DNA of 64,000 nt from Prostheceraeus crozeri. Taxonomy: Eukaryota; Platyhelminthes; Polycladida; Euryleptidae. The stretch lies in NCBI GenBank assembly GCA_907163375.1, contig CAJQUW010007075.1:124001-188000 (forward strand), in the 5' to 3' direction. Below are positions 1-12,200 of the stretch, piece by piece. Positions within the stretch are counted from its first letter, which is position 1. The number at the start of each line of letters is the position of its first letter. The notes below the pieces were generated by a model that did not search any database, was not told the origin of the DNA, and saw only the letters and a program-made list of their open reading frames with translations. A program made the position numbers and the translations under genes.

Positions 1-588
1 TATTACTGCTTTTGAAAATAAGTTACATCTGTTCTCTTCACAACTCAGTTCAGCGAATGTAATGCATTTCGAAAGATTGCAGTTGCTGAAAAATAAGAAG
101 TGGAAATTTAAAGATTTGAATTTGTTCATCGAATGTGTCGAATCGTTGAAATTCGAATTCAAGACGAGGTTCACAGAATTTCGATCCAAGAAAATTTTCT
201 TTTCTCTTGTCGCTAATCCTTGGATCGTTCAACCTGAGGAATTGATAGCTTTTCCACCTTTTTTGTCCACAGAAAATCTTCCACAATGTCAGTTGGAACT
301 CATTGAACTTCAAGCCAATGATGTGTTAAAACGTCAGCACAGCAGTTCTGAGTCCCCCTTGCAGTTCTGGAAAACTGTTCATCACAAAAATCTGCGCTAT
401 ACAAGTATCGTAGTATCGTCAATGTTTGGCTCAACATTCTCCTGTGAGCAAACATTTTCGTCGTTGAATGATGTCAAAAACAAACTGAGAAGCCGTCTTT
501 CAAATACGCACACTTCAGAGTTAGTTAAAGCAGCTGTTCCAAATTTTGAAAAACTTAGCGCCGAAATTCAGGCTCAGCCTTCCCATTG
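1..588 (+). pseudogene. hAT-superfamily transposase, C-terminal fragment
   Basis: The frame is open from the window edge to a TGA stop at 586-588. Its last part holds the hAT C-terminal dimerisation motif (SCEQTFSSLNDVKNKLRSRL), which in this superfamily mediates transposase multimerisation. The upstream part, with a block of FK/FEF-type residues and LIAFPPFL, resembles the ZBED / GTF2I-repeat group of hAT-derived proteins. The N-terminal BED finger and the catalytic residues, if present, lie left of the window. It sits in the region that should hold the 3' exons or flank of ORC4 on the other strand, so it is probably an insertion in an intron. Only the C-terminal part is visible, so intactness cannot be judged. 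The family call is from residue patterns only. Confidence 0.75.
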
Positions 589-1055
589 ATTTTGAAAGAT
601 TCCCACACATTAATTATCCCATATTTTTCTATATCGACGCGCTGTTTATCACATTTTTTGATTGATGAATCGGACTTAGTTATATATATATATATATATA
701 TATACGAGATTTTGTAATTATGAAAATTTGCTTTCCATCCCATTCTCTTGATTTAACGAGCTTTTGTTATCGTCTGATAGATGAATTACAATTGATTGGT
801 TATTTACCAGTATATTGTTTTGTATTCAATACATAGAAAACCTAACTTTACACGTGATAAATTACCTGCAAAGCAATTATAGGAAAGCTTTTATATAATT
901 ATTTGTTTGATCAGTCCATCTATGAACATTCATGTTATTGAGCTCCTGAATTTCGAGTGGGTAACATTTTTGGGTCTGCAAAAAACATTATAGTAATTGA
1001 TACACTGAAACTTTTAAATTGCAATTTTACATGTATGATGCGGCCGGGACGCGAG
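589..1055. other. non-coding, with (TA)12 microsatellite at 681-704
   Basis: No coding signal is seen. A pure TA run occupies 681-704. This stretch presumably contains the 3' untranslated part and terminus of the hAT element, but I could not identify its terminal inverted repeat. Confidence 0.6.
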
Positions 1056-1760
1056 TTACTTAGTTGAATTTGGCTGGTAAGCTATCAAAGGTTGCGGAAC
1101 CCTGGACAGATCAAATGTTATAATACGAACAGCAACAACATTTGTATCATCAAGAAACTTTAGAACAATGTCTTGTAGAGTAAGTAGCGCACATACAGTT
1201 GACGAACGGGGTCGGTAGGCAAATTGGTGTTCATCGTAAAATTCTAAGAGTGAATGGCTGAAGTTACTCAGGACAACTTTTTCATAGACATTGCTTATTA
1301 CAGGCAAAAGGTCTTAATTTATTTACGTTCACAAGACGAAATTTAGGCACAGGACAAACATCAGCAACTTTCCAGATCTTCGGAAAAATACCTTTTTCAA
1401 ATGAAAGGTTAAATATGTAGCACAAAGGAAGGGATATATAACGTCACCTGACAATTTCAACAATATGGGATGGACTCCATCGCCACCACAAGACTTATTG
1501 GTTTTTAGATTATTGAAAAATTCCTGAACAAACGATTTATCACATATAGTAGTCACAGGGGAACTCACAGATAACTGTGGAAAAATATTACTTTCTACAA
1601 AAAATAAAAATATTCCCTTAGCAGCATTGGCAGCTTTTACAGCGTCAGGGAATAATGCAACAATCTGATCTACCGAACTACTAACTTTTTTTCTCTGAAC
1701 TTCATTTACAACAGACCATACACCTTTCACAGAGTTACACATATTTCTACTCCAAATCAT
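1056..1760 (-). pseudogene. non-LTR retrotransposon reverse transcriptase fragment
   Basis: Two minus-strand reading frames (1760-1329 and 1307-1056) together resemble the start of a LINE reverse transcriptase of the CR1/L2/Jockey type. The upstream one carries NLKTNKSCGGDGVHPILLKL, the RT motif in which the K-S-x-G-x-D-G core precedes the palm. The downstream one carries HQFAYRPRSSTVCALL followed by ITFDLSR, matching the QFGFR-S-T and FxDxxKAFD motifs, with the last one degraded. Frameshifts and stops separate the pieces, and no YADD box, endonuclease or 3' tail is visible. It is a dead fragment in the same strand sense as ORC4, probably within a late ORC4 intron. Confidence 0.7.
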
Positions 1761-3120
1761 TTTCGATTTGAAAATTTCTTAACGCACTTTGTCTTTGCGT
1801 CATCAATCAAAAAATATTTCTTTCTGTGTAATGTTTACATTTGGAAGTACGCTCAAAAGCAATCATGATCCTCAGTGAATTTGAATTTTCGTAATGATGA
1901 CAATTCTTTACCTTTGCACTTTGCTGTCGAATAAACAGGGCAGGTGCAGGCTCATCAATATTTGCCAAACTGAATTGTTGAAAGTTGCTGACCTGATTAA
2001 GCAATTTGCAACAATGGAAACAAGAACATATCAACAAGGAACAAAATATAAAGCATCGTTTTGTTTGTTAAATGTACATGTATATCATAAAAAATATCAT
2101 TAGACAAATGATTACAATTGATGAAGAATATTGATTTCCGCAATCCAAGAGAAAATATGAAGTAAAGTCAGCTGAAAGAAACAAGGCTGAATTGCTTTCA
2201 CTCTCATGATTTTTCTATTTGTTCATCACAAACTACCCCTGAATACATCAAAAAAAATTCATAAAACATGATTTGGATTCGAAGTTGAAAATCGTGGTTG
2301 TCCTAGTCACAGCTATTGGCTTTATACATGAAACAATGTTTGCCCCACCTTATCAACACGAAGAATTTGAAGTTATTCTGGAATAAAATTATTATAAATT
2401 CGAAATACACGCGTACTATGGTAAGCTATAACTACACGGATATGTTTGATTTCATTCATTTCATTATCCAGTAAAAGAGATACAATGAAAACGTTTTCAA
2501 GCAGAAGTATTATTGAAATAGGTCTTAATAAATATAATAGGAATATGAAAATAGGATTTCCCGAAGATTTGCGCAAAAAATCGACGCTGAGAGTGAGAGA
2601 CGGTACAGTTTACTATGTTATTGATTCATCACCCACCACGCACCGTCACGGAATCAATCTAAAGTCCAGAAATTTAAGAAGATTTTCAAAAAATTAAGGA
2701 CATTTAAGGAGGAAATTAAAATTAAGGAGATTTAAGGAGTTTTAAGAAGATTTAAGAAGCGTAGGAACCATGGTCACTCTGTCACATATGATGGAGAAAA
2801 ATGGTGTCATCTATATATCATCTCAATCATTTGAATTTTATTTTTCATCTTCTGCATCAGACGTCGGGCAACTTGCGGTAACTTGCGCAATAATGATGTT
2901 CTGTGATCCACACCATTCATCGTGGAAATAACATAACTCATAGACGAAAAAAGTAGTTTCTAGCAGTCGATACTCAATTCTGCAAGGATCTCTAGATCCA
3001 ACGCAGGAACTCCTACGTCGTCATTCACTAGGTCATTCTATCAACAGAGGATGCTCAACAAATAAAGCATTGGATTTATCCCCATGTGGTGATAAATATC
3101 GAAATATGAATTGAACCTAC
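1761..3120. other. no recognisable gene; presumed ORC4 intron 6 sequence
   Basis: Short open frames on both strands here have no recognisable domain. The next ORC4 exon expected after the donor at 3119-3120 is not visible to the left, so it should lie outside the window. Confidence 0.5.
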
Positions 3121-3229
3121 CACGCATTATGTTAGCTTTGGAATCCTGCTTCATCAGATGAACAGCTTCCATAAAATCAGTAGATGAGAGATCAGGTTTT
3201 GAATGATTTAAATTTCCCAATGCAAGAAG
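3121..3229 (-). CDS. ORC4: ORC4 exon 6
   Basis: This 109 nt exon starts after atttcag and ends in CGT G before gtaggt. It encodes [20 protein letters not shown] followed by [17 protein letters not shown]. The D-(F/L)-MEA-x-x-L and DSKANI blocks match the ORC4 segment just before the C-terminal winged-helix domain. It leaves one base for the next exon, which is not in the window. Confidence 0.93.
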
Positions 3230-6200
3230 CTGAAATAAAATGAAACATTTAAAACGGAACTATGATATACAATATGGAGCTCCTTAATATGACAATATTA
3301 AGCGATCAACAGATTAAAACGAGAATGAAAGTTAACATGACGTAAAACGGTTACGTTTATTCCAGGTATGATAAATCTCACATTAACTCGCCATGCACCT
3401 TATTAGACACCTCGGACCAGGTGGCTAGGTTGTTTTCATGACCTATACTTCCTTTCATGTTGGAGCGCACTGTTCAGGCTTCTCTGCCGAAGTGGCTGCA
3501 ATCAAGAATGCTATCTCTTGGTCCGATTCTCATCACTCCTCGTATCACTTTTCCTCTCCTCTTGTCCTCTTCGCATCCCACCACATGTTGTCTTCATTGA
3601 TCGTTTACAATCAATAACATTCTGTGCTAAGCTGCTGAGATACCTATGGGTTATTCCCCCAGCTCCCCCTCGACGTTTTCAAATTTGTCTAAAATCGGCA
3701 AAAACAAATCAATCATCACAAAACTTCAGGTACACCGAGTTAAGGATATTTTCTATCACGTACAAAACGTTATGCAAATCGGACAAGAACTTTTTAGTAA
3801 GAGATAAGAGACGACAACGCAAAGTGTAGCGATGCAATAGCTTGATCTGACTTTCGCCTGTTCGATACATTATTGCCACTCGCATGTGCATTGTGTTCTC
3901 TAGCGTCTTGGAATCATCCGCTGCTATTTAAAATCTTCTCACGTGCACTGCCATGCCACACCTTTTTTGAGTCAAGTAAATTAGTGTAAGGAATATGGCT
4001 TGGGGTGGCCGCGAAATGTCACGAGTTGTCGCGAAATGACTTAGCTAGATGTTGACCTAGTGCTAGTGGTATCTGTTCAGACGAGGTTAAAGAAGTCTGA
4101 TCACGCTGTTGACATCCCTAAACTTCAAGTCATCGTCTCTTAAAAAGTGCTTGTCCGATTTGCATAAATCTTTGTCAGCTGGTAGAAAATATCTTCACCT
4201 GCGTGTTTTTTTAATTTTTTCAATCAAATTTTGAGACGATTGATCCGTTTTTGCAGATTTTACACAAATTTGAAAATGTGCGGGAGATAACCCATAAGTA
4301 CCGCAGATGATTCTCCAACTTTCACTATGTTGTCTAGACGTCTATTCATCACTCAGTCGAGGCACGGAAGCTATTAAAACAGCGATTGTGAGAAAAATTG
4401 TTATAAAGATTATCCGTCGTGGAAGGTCTAGTTGACATTCACAATTGACGCATATGATGCAACCTGCACATCAACTGAACAGTCTGATGCCTCTGTTCCT
4501 TCCTAGTGGTAAACGTCTCTCTTTTCCTTTTTGCAATACATTACGTCGTAAATCATCGTTCATTCCAATGTGTACACTGTGGTTCAACAAACAAAATTGA
4601 TGACTTTTGACTTTCTCACATATTTGAAATTACTTCCGAATTATCTTTTGACCGACAATTTTATGAAGGAAAATTCCTTTCATTCTATATGTACCACGTA
4701 CGTCAACTCACTCTGTCCAGCTTTCTACATGTATATTCAATAAACGATTATTATTAGAAATTCCCCATCTCGCTGATGATGGGAGTCTTGATGTCTAAGG
4801 ACCGGCTCCTAATGATGACCAGTACGCTTATGGGAGAACAGTAAATTGTCCATTAAAGATAGTTGCATAAGCATGTCGGCAGAGCATGTCATTTGAAAGC
4901 TTCATTGGTACTGATGAAGATACCTGGAAACGTGCTCATTCGATTGTGCGTTGGTTAAGGCCCAATCATAAATCGTGCTCAAATCGCATATAGGCCTGCA
5001 GGTATATGTGCATGTTGCTAGCGGCTCCATCATTGTCATATCCCACATCACTTGCGAGATATTTGGATGTGCAGAGCAGATATCTTGACACCATGGATAT
5101 TGAAAGCTTGAGAATGATCTCTTTAGTGGCAAAAACATGACATTCTTAGCAAAACAACTTATTGAACGATCAATAAAATCATGAAATTATCCAATAGATT
5201 GTGACATCACAACTTCTCTAAAACTTCACTGGTTTCGACAAGCAATGCATCAAAATATACTTGTAGTTCAGAAAAAACATTTTCCTCGTTTCTGCTTGAT
5301 TATCATGCCTGCATGTTTCCCTACTCAAAAGTTGCGACTTCCAAAAGAGGCAATTTTTTGTATCTTGATCACTGCTCACTCTACGACACTACGGATGATA
5401 TCGCATTTAAAAGCTGAGAACATAAGCTCACTAGTGGCGAACGCAGCATGACAAAATTCAGACGGTCTAGGGAGAATGCTCTTCGATGTTTGTAAATATT
5501 TCATCATAGGCAAATCAAGTCAATATTTCGACACCATACAGATGGCATCGTCAATACAGACGACAGTCCTAGCGATCTGCGATCTGCATGGTCGAAAATG
5601 CACGTATTGACTTGCTTTACCTATTGCAATATTTACTAACGTCAAAAAACACATTTCCCCTGAATTTGTCATCAGATGTCCTACGATGTTCTCAATGGTC
5701 TGCTTCTTTAAGATAAACTTTGTATATTTGAACTACAAAATATCAAGATAAGAACAATCAAGCAAACTTACCAGCAATTGCTTTAAGCCTCTGATGTCCT
5801 TCCGAATCAAGTACTGTGTCTTCAAAGCTGACAAAGCAGTATCCTCATCCAGTAGATCCCGGACATTCGCATTCCATCTTGATCTAGACCTATTATCAAT
5901 TTCAGGAGCATCGCTTGGGTTAGGAAGGCATAAAAGGAATTCACAAGCTGATTGATATTCTGAAAAACTTGTGCAAGGACTTGTCAGGTGAACTTGTCTG
6001 TGGGAGAATCTTGATTTGACTCGCTTCTCAAGCAATTCGACCACATCCTGCAAGAATTCATTAACAGCGTGACCGATTTGCAAACTACAATCTGACAAAA
6101 GCTTAGTGAGGGACTGGCTCATCACAGATGATGAAACTGTTTCATACATTTCACATCAAATTTTGCGACAGGTTGGTCTGTATCAGTTCAGAAACATCAG

Positions 6201-9200
6201 TAATGTCGATTTCAAAAAAATAATAAAAATAGAAATCAAGCTGGAACGTGAAACTTAATGTATGGCAGGCTAAAATTCTCGATGACGTCACTACTGCAGT
6301 ATCGCACCTTCCTGTTTTCTCGTCAATGCATTCTTAGCATGATCTGGGGTAAGTCTTAAAGCTCGTAGTCCGAACATGGAGGCCCGCAACGCTGTGAGTG
6401 CGCGCACACTGAGGCATGATGAACGCTAAGGTGTCCATCTATACCATTTCCAATCCAATTTCTCATCAGTGAAATTCAAATTCTCATTCGTGAAATCCTA
6501 TTTCTCATTCGCGAAATTCAATTTCTCATTCGTGAAACTCTATTTCACACTTTATTTTTTAGATAATGTTTTCTCTATTTTAATGCACCTGAATCCTTTC
6601 CTAGTCACCAAAGTTAGCACTGCCTGCTTCAAATAGACTTCAACGCACGTGTGTCATTACTTTAAAGATGTCATTGCGGCTTGTTGTGACGTTAACTTGT
6701 AAAAATCTTCGGGAAGACCATAAAAATCACACGAGTGAAGGTATCCGCCCAGTCGCATCACTGTGACGTACTGATGTGCCAACAATATACGCCTGTTGCC
6801 GTATCGTGTTGTGCAAATTACATTCAAGTATTACTTACATGGCAAGTACAACTTATGGAAGTGTCACTTGAAACTCACTTGTCAAGTCGTATCGAACAAC
6901 AAACACCAACGTGAGTCGAACTTTAAGAGTGGAATTCCCTAAATGGAAATAGCAAGCACCGTAGTCACTGGCAACTGTGTGTGACTTCAACAGTATTCGA
7001 CCAATCGGATACTTATGTCTACATACATCTCATGCAAGAGCATCTTGTAGCGATATTGATTAAATACGTAGAGTACGGCGTAAAACTTAGTTGTTCGTCA
7101 CGTTTGGAAGTCTTATGATTCTCTACATGATGTCTGCTTCAACTGCGAAACAACCGCCCATGAATGACCAACAGTGTTTATTTATAGTTGAAAGCTTTGA
7201 ACGTCGCAAGGATATTTTCTACAATAAGAGCTATCGAGCTAATGCATCGAAGTTGAAAAGGACTGCATGAACAGAAATAGCGGAGGAATTTAATAACGAA
7301 TTTCCTCTGAATCATCGTGACTGGCTAGGAGTGAAGAAGAAACGGGAAAATATGGTCTCAATTGCAAAGAAATTGTCATTAAATGTTCGAAGATCCCGTA
7401 AACAAACTGGCGGCGGTCCACCTATTCCTGATCCTCCATCGTACATCAAAGCCATCTCAGATATGTTGGGAGGTAGTGAGGATTTCACAGGAGTTGGGGC
7501 TCCTATCGAGAGCGCAGCTGAACCAGTGACAGACGATATAGTCGAACCAACAGATTCATCAGTTCACCTCGATGAATTTCCGACAAAATCTTCATCCCCT
7601 AAGTGTGATACTAATTTTGTTGAAATCTCGGATAAACGTCAAAAGCGAGTCCTGAATCGGAAGAGAGATGAAAATACTGTAGAAAACCTGCATAAGGATG
7701 TTCTCAATCTAGAGAAGGAAAAGCTTGGGCTGGAGATCAAGAAGTTGCGATTGGAAATAAGCTACTTGGAAACCAAACGTCTGCGCTCAACTCAACAGGA
7801 AGTAAACCCCGATGTTACAAGTTTTATTAAAATGGATACTGATACGGTCGTGTTCTATGATTCAACCAATGAGCGCAGAAGTATGTGATTTTCATACTTT
7901 CTATTAGTTTCTATTTGTAGTTCGTTATAATAAAACTAATGTTAATATTTCTTAGCATTAATATTTGTTTTGTTTTGAACTAAATAATATTATGTGATCA
8001 CATCAAATTCTCTTAACACACAATGAAAAGATAAAACAGAAACATTATTGATTAATTGTTTATTCACATTCGATTTATTAGGCCTATGGTCTTTATTAAA
8101 CAACATAGACATTGATAAGCATTTTCTATCTTTTAAAGACTTATATTACAATAATTATCGTTGTTCAAAGAATAACTGAACCACGCGATCTCTAGAATGT
8201 TTTCCATCTCTAAAATGAGATAGCGTTTCTGACTGATTCACAAAGGATGCATCACTTTCGGGTAAAAACTCTTCAGGTCGGGAATCATCAAATGAGTCGG
8301 GCTGGTGTCGATCTTTTGCAATATTATGCAAAATAAATGCAGCAGTTATTGCTATTTTGGCACGTTCAGGAGTTGCTCTATACCCTTCTGAAAGACCTCG
8401 GAAACGCCGCTTACACTGGCCAAAGGCTTGCTCTATAACAACTCTTCCTCTCCTTTGGTGATAGTTAAAACTTCTCTGACCTGCCGTCTCGGGACGAAGG
8501 AAAGGTACCAATAACCACGTTTTGCCATTACCATAACCACTATCTCCAAGAAGTATAGAATTATTTCGTCCCGATTCCATATCAAAATAAAGTTGACTCT
8601 GTTTCAGTATAAAAGAATCATGTGTGCTACCAGGCCAAAATAAATACAAATGAATAAACTTGTAATTTTGGTCACACACTGCTTGAATATTGAAAGACGT
8701 AAATCCTTTGCGGTTCATGAATGAATGTTCCTGGCTGTCTGAAACGAATGTGCGAACATGTGTACAGTCCAAACCCCAGCTATTCCAGAAATTCTTGTCA
8801 AATGCTTGAAGGCACTTTGAGTACGTTGTAAATCGATACCGGACGGTAGGACAATAAATGAATTCAAATCATTTGCGATAACTTTCAAAACTTTCCATAT
8901 CACAGCACATACCGTTGATTGAGAACATCCAAAAATATCACCGATGACTTGCTGTAACGAATTGCTAGCCATAAATCTCAGAGTCAGGAGAATTTTGATT
9001 TCTGTTGGGATCGGATGACAGTATGTTTTGGATTTGCAAAATTTGCCGAAGCGTTCACAAAGAAACTTCACTGACTGTTTATCAAATCTAAATCGTTGAT
9101 AGAATTCATGATCGTTGTAGAGGTCAAAGGGATTATTACGATCTCGGAAAACTCGTTCTCTTGAGATCGACCCCCGCATATCATACTACAGAATTTTTTC

Positions 9201-12200
9201 TTGACATTGTTGTTGTTCAAAGCGTCAGAAGAAATGAATGAACTAGAAAAGTCTATCACCACTTTATGTATCATAATGTCTTGTTAGGGAGGTCGAGACT
9301 CACCTTACGAAGTAGTACTTACGAGATATTAATACTTACACTTCGGCCGTAATACACGATAAGACTAACCATAAATACCTACAAGAAATACTTACAGGCA
9401 AGTAATACTTGCCTGTTAGATGGAGTACAAGATACGGCAACTGAACATAATATCAGATTTCAATGTTTCTGCTGATGAAATAATGTCTCTTCCGCCTGGT
9501 TACGAAGGGATTTGTTACAGAATATAACCATGGCCGTTCATTCTTCGTACCCATGATTCCACTCACATCTATTCTGAATGCCTCGACAACGACGATACAA
9601 CCGTATCAGTCAAACAGTTAGAGAAAAGATAATGAAATGTCATGAAGATGAAGGAGCCTGAAAGTAGATATGCCGTGTATTGGATGTTAACACCAGAACC
9701 GCATGCGAATGGATTAAGAATCAGCAAGATAAGCCAAAGACGAAAGGTTGATCACATGCAACAAAGAAAATACCTGAGATTATGGAAAATTTGATGACAT
9801 GGATTGAAGACGAACCAACGATAACTTTGCAAATGTGTGTTGAACGTATTCAGCAACAATTTCACGTCATCGTAGGCAAGAACACTATCAAAAATTGGTT
9901 GGATTGTAAACTCATTTCCCTCGAGTAATTGAGACCTCTTGTTCACAATGTCAACAGCGAAGAAAACAAAGCTCGTCGCATGGTTTATATTGAACGCCTC
10001 ATTGAATCAAGATCGAAGGGTCGAACGACAATTTGGTTGGATGAAACAAATTTAAATTTATTTTGTCGTCGTACCGAGGGCCGTTCGAAGATTGGATCGG
10101 CTCTTGTGTAGTTACACCCAACTCGAAAGGAAGTAACTTGCACTGTATCGCAACTATGTCGAGTTCCCAGTTGCTCAATTTTACAATTAGGCGTGGTTCA
10201 TTCAAGTTGGAAAATTTCAATGAATGGTTTCGTGGACTGATCGACTTATGCAACATTCAGTGCATTGAAAACCCTACATTCGTGATCGACAACGCCCTTG
10301 CTCACAGTAGACCGGAGGATGTGGTGTGCGTGGATGAAAATGTTCAAGTTCTTCGGTTGGCTCCATACTCGTATCTCTTAAATCCCATCAAGCTGGCATG
10401 GAGTGTATTTAAATCGGCAGTGAAGAAAACATTACGAGAAGCAATGCCCGAAATTTTGAACTGTATACGACAAGCAAATGGTACAACGATCGCTGAATTC
10501 CGGATGCAAACTATGGAGGGCATCGCCATGGAAGCAAAGGATACATTGACAGGTAATAAACTACTGGGGTTTTCCAATCAAGTCGAGAAATATTATCCAC
10601 GTGTCATTCGGAGTGATAGTTTATCTGACTTGTGAATCTTTGATAATGACACGATTATTTTGCAAAAATTGTAATTAATATTGCGTCAACTAATAGACAA
10701 TAAATAGATAAGAACGAACACTACTAAATTACTAATTTATACAAAAAAATGGCCTTAACATCTGGTATCTATGACATGTGTACATTATTTACATTATTAC
10801 ACATATTTGTTAATATCCAGCGCTTGCATTTTAATGTGGTAACTAAATAAAATGAATAAGTAATCAAATAATTTATAGTCATTGAATTGTACTTAATTGA
10901 TTATTGGTGCTCTTTTCTAAGTATATTTTTAGAAATTAGCGTCACAACAAGCTGCAATGACATCTTTAAAGTAATGACACACGTGCGTTGAAGTCTATTT
11001 GAAGCAGGCAGTGCTAACTTTGGTGACTAGGAAAGGATTCAGATGCATTAAAATAGAGAAAACATTATCTAAAAAATAAAGTGTGAAATAGAGTTTCACG
11101 AATGAGAAATTGAATTTCGCGAATGAGAAATAGGATTTCACGAATGAGAAATAGAGTTTCACGAATGAGAAATTGAATTCCACTGATGTGAAATTGGATT
11201 GGAAATGGTATAGTTTAGCATCGACATGTATATAATGCAGTGCTGTGCGCGGTGCAACGGTTTACCGGTTCTCGGGCCGGTGCACCGAAATGTACAGATT
11301 TAGATCAAATTGATGCTTCACTGTATATTTTCAATTATCATTTATTCATTTTATATGTTATCTTAGTCACAGTAAATTGCAGTGAAAAATATCTTAAGCA
11401 AACAGTATAATTAATACATTCTAATTAGGAGAATACTGTTCAATTCTATTTATCAGTTCAATTCAGACATTACATTTCTATGCCATGAAAATGAAAAGTT
11501 TTGGCTATGTCATAAAGTCATTTCCTGATGTTGAGAAAGAAAGAATGAGAAAGAAATGTGAAAAAATGACGAAAATTAGATACGAGTAATTCAAGTTTAT
11601 GACTCATCATTTAAGGCCACTAAGGGTGGAATCCAGTGCCAGAGAAAAACTTAACTCTAGCTTTAAGTTAATCTGAGATTAGTTAATTCGTCATCGAGAC
11701 TTAAGTCTAAGCCGTTTCCAATGTAAGCGAATTAACTAAGCCAGAGTTAAACCTCTGTCATCTTAGCAACGAGGTCAGATCTGACTGACTCACATTTGCG
11801 TACAACAGCTGTGTCAAATTCAAAAGTGCGTAATACAACTTTGTTTCGTCTGGTCAACACAAGCTATCATGGCTGAGCGACATGAGTATAGGCGGAATGA
11901 AAATTTCTGTAATGATGAGAAGAACGTCATTATACAACTGGTGCAGAAGCATCGATCAGTTATCGAAAACAAGAAAACGGACGCCACTACTGTGACAGAT
12001 AAAGAAAATTGCTGGAAAACAATAGAACTTGAGCATAATGATGACTTTCCGAACAGAACAAGGACACTTACTCAACTCAAGCAATGCTGGAAAAATTTGA
12101 GATTCTCAACAAAGAAGGCGGCAGCAAATATTAGGAAGGAGAAGTTCAAGACTGGTGGTGGACATCCTGCAGCCGGCGATATGAATGATCTGAACTGGAG

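Larger units (their letters stand above)
6795..9441. mobile_element. PIF/Harbinger transposon inserted in the Tc1-like element
   Basis: The pair of genes typical of Harbinger is present: a Myb/SANT-like protein on plus (7160-7888) and a HARBI1-like nuclease on minus (9179-8155). Candidate ends are the 11 bp inverted repeat GTTGCCGTATC (6795-6805) and GATACGGCAAC (9431-9441). Inside these are related CAAGTATTACTT blocks and many AAGTA-type subterminal repeats. No matching 3 bp target duplication flanks these ends (cct and tga), so the exact borders are uncertain. Confidence 0.7.
6444..11208 (+). mobile_element. Tc1/IS630-like DNA transposon with long TIRs, interrupted by a Harbinger
   Basis: The ends are CCATTTCC and GGAAATGG, each flanked by TA, the Tc1/mariner target duplication. 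The inverted symmetry in fact runs out to CTATACC/GGTATAG. The terminal inverted repeats are 252 bp (6444-6695) and 273 bp (10936-11208), unusually long for the group. The plus-strand ORF at 9782-10635 encodes an IS630-type DDE transposase. The region 6795-9441 is a separate Harbinger insertion. Without it the element would be about 2.1 kb. It lies in intron 4 of ORC4. Confidence 0.8.

Noticed and set aside
1807..2697. Several 60-85 codon frames on both strands
   Set aside because: Frames overlap on opposite strands with no conserved motif. Consistent with chance in AT-rich DNA.
5245..5451. Plus-strand open frame in ORC4 intron 5
   Set aside because: No domain, and it overlaps the start of the foldback repeat.
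10995..11183. Repetitive minus-strand open frame with SFVK-LYF repeats
   Set aside because: It is produced by the 21 bp tandem units of the right TIR and is not a gene.
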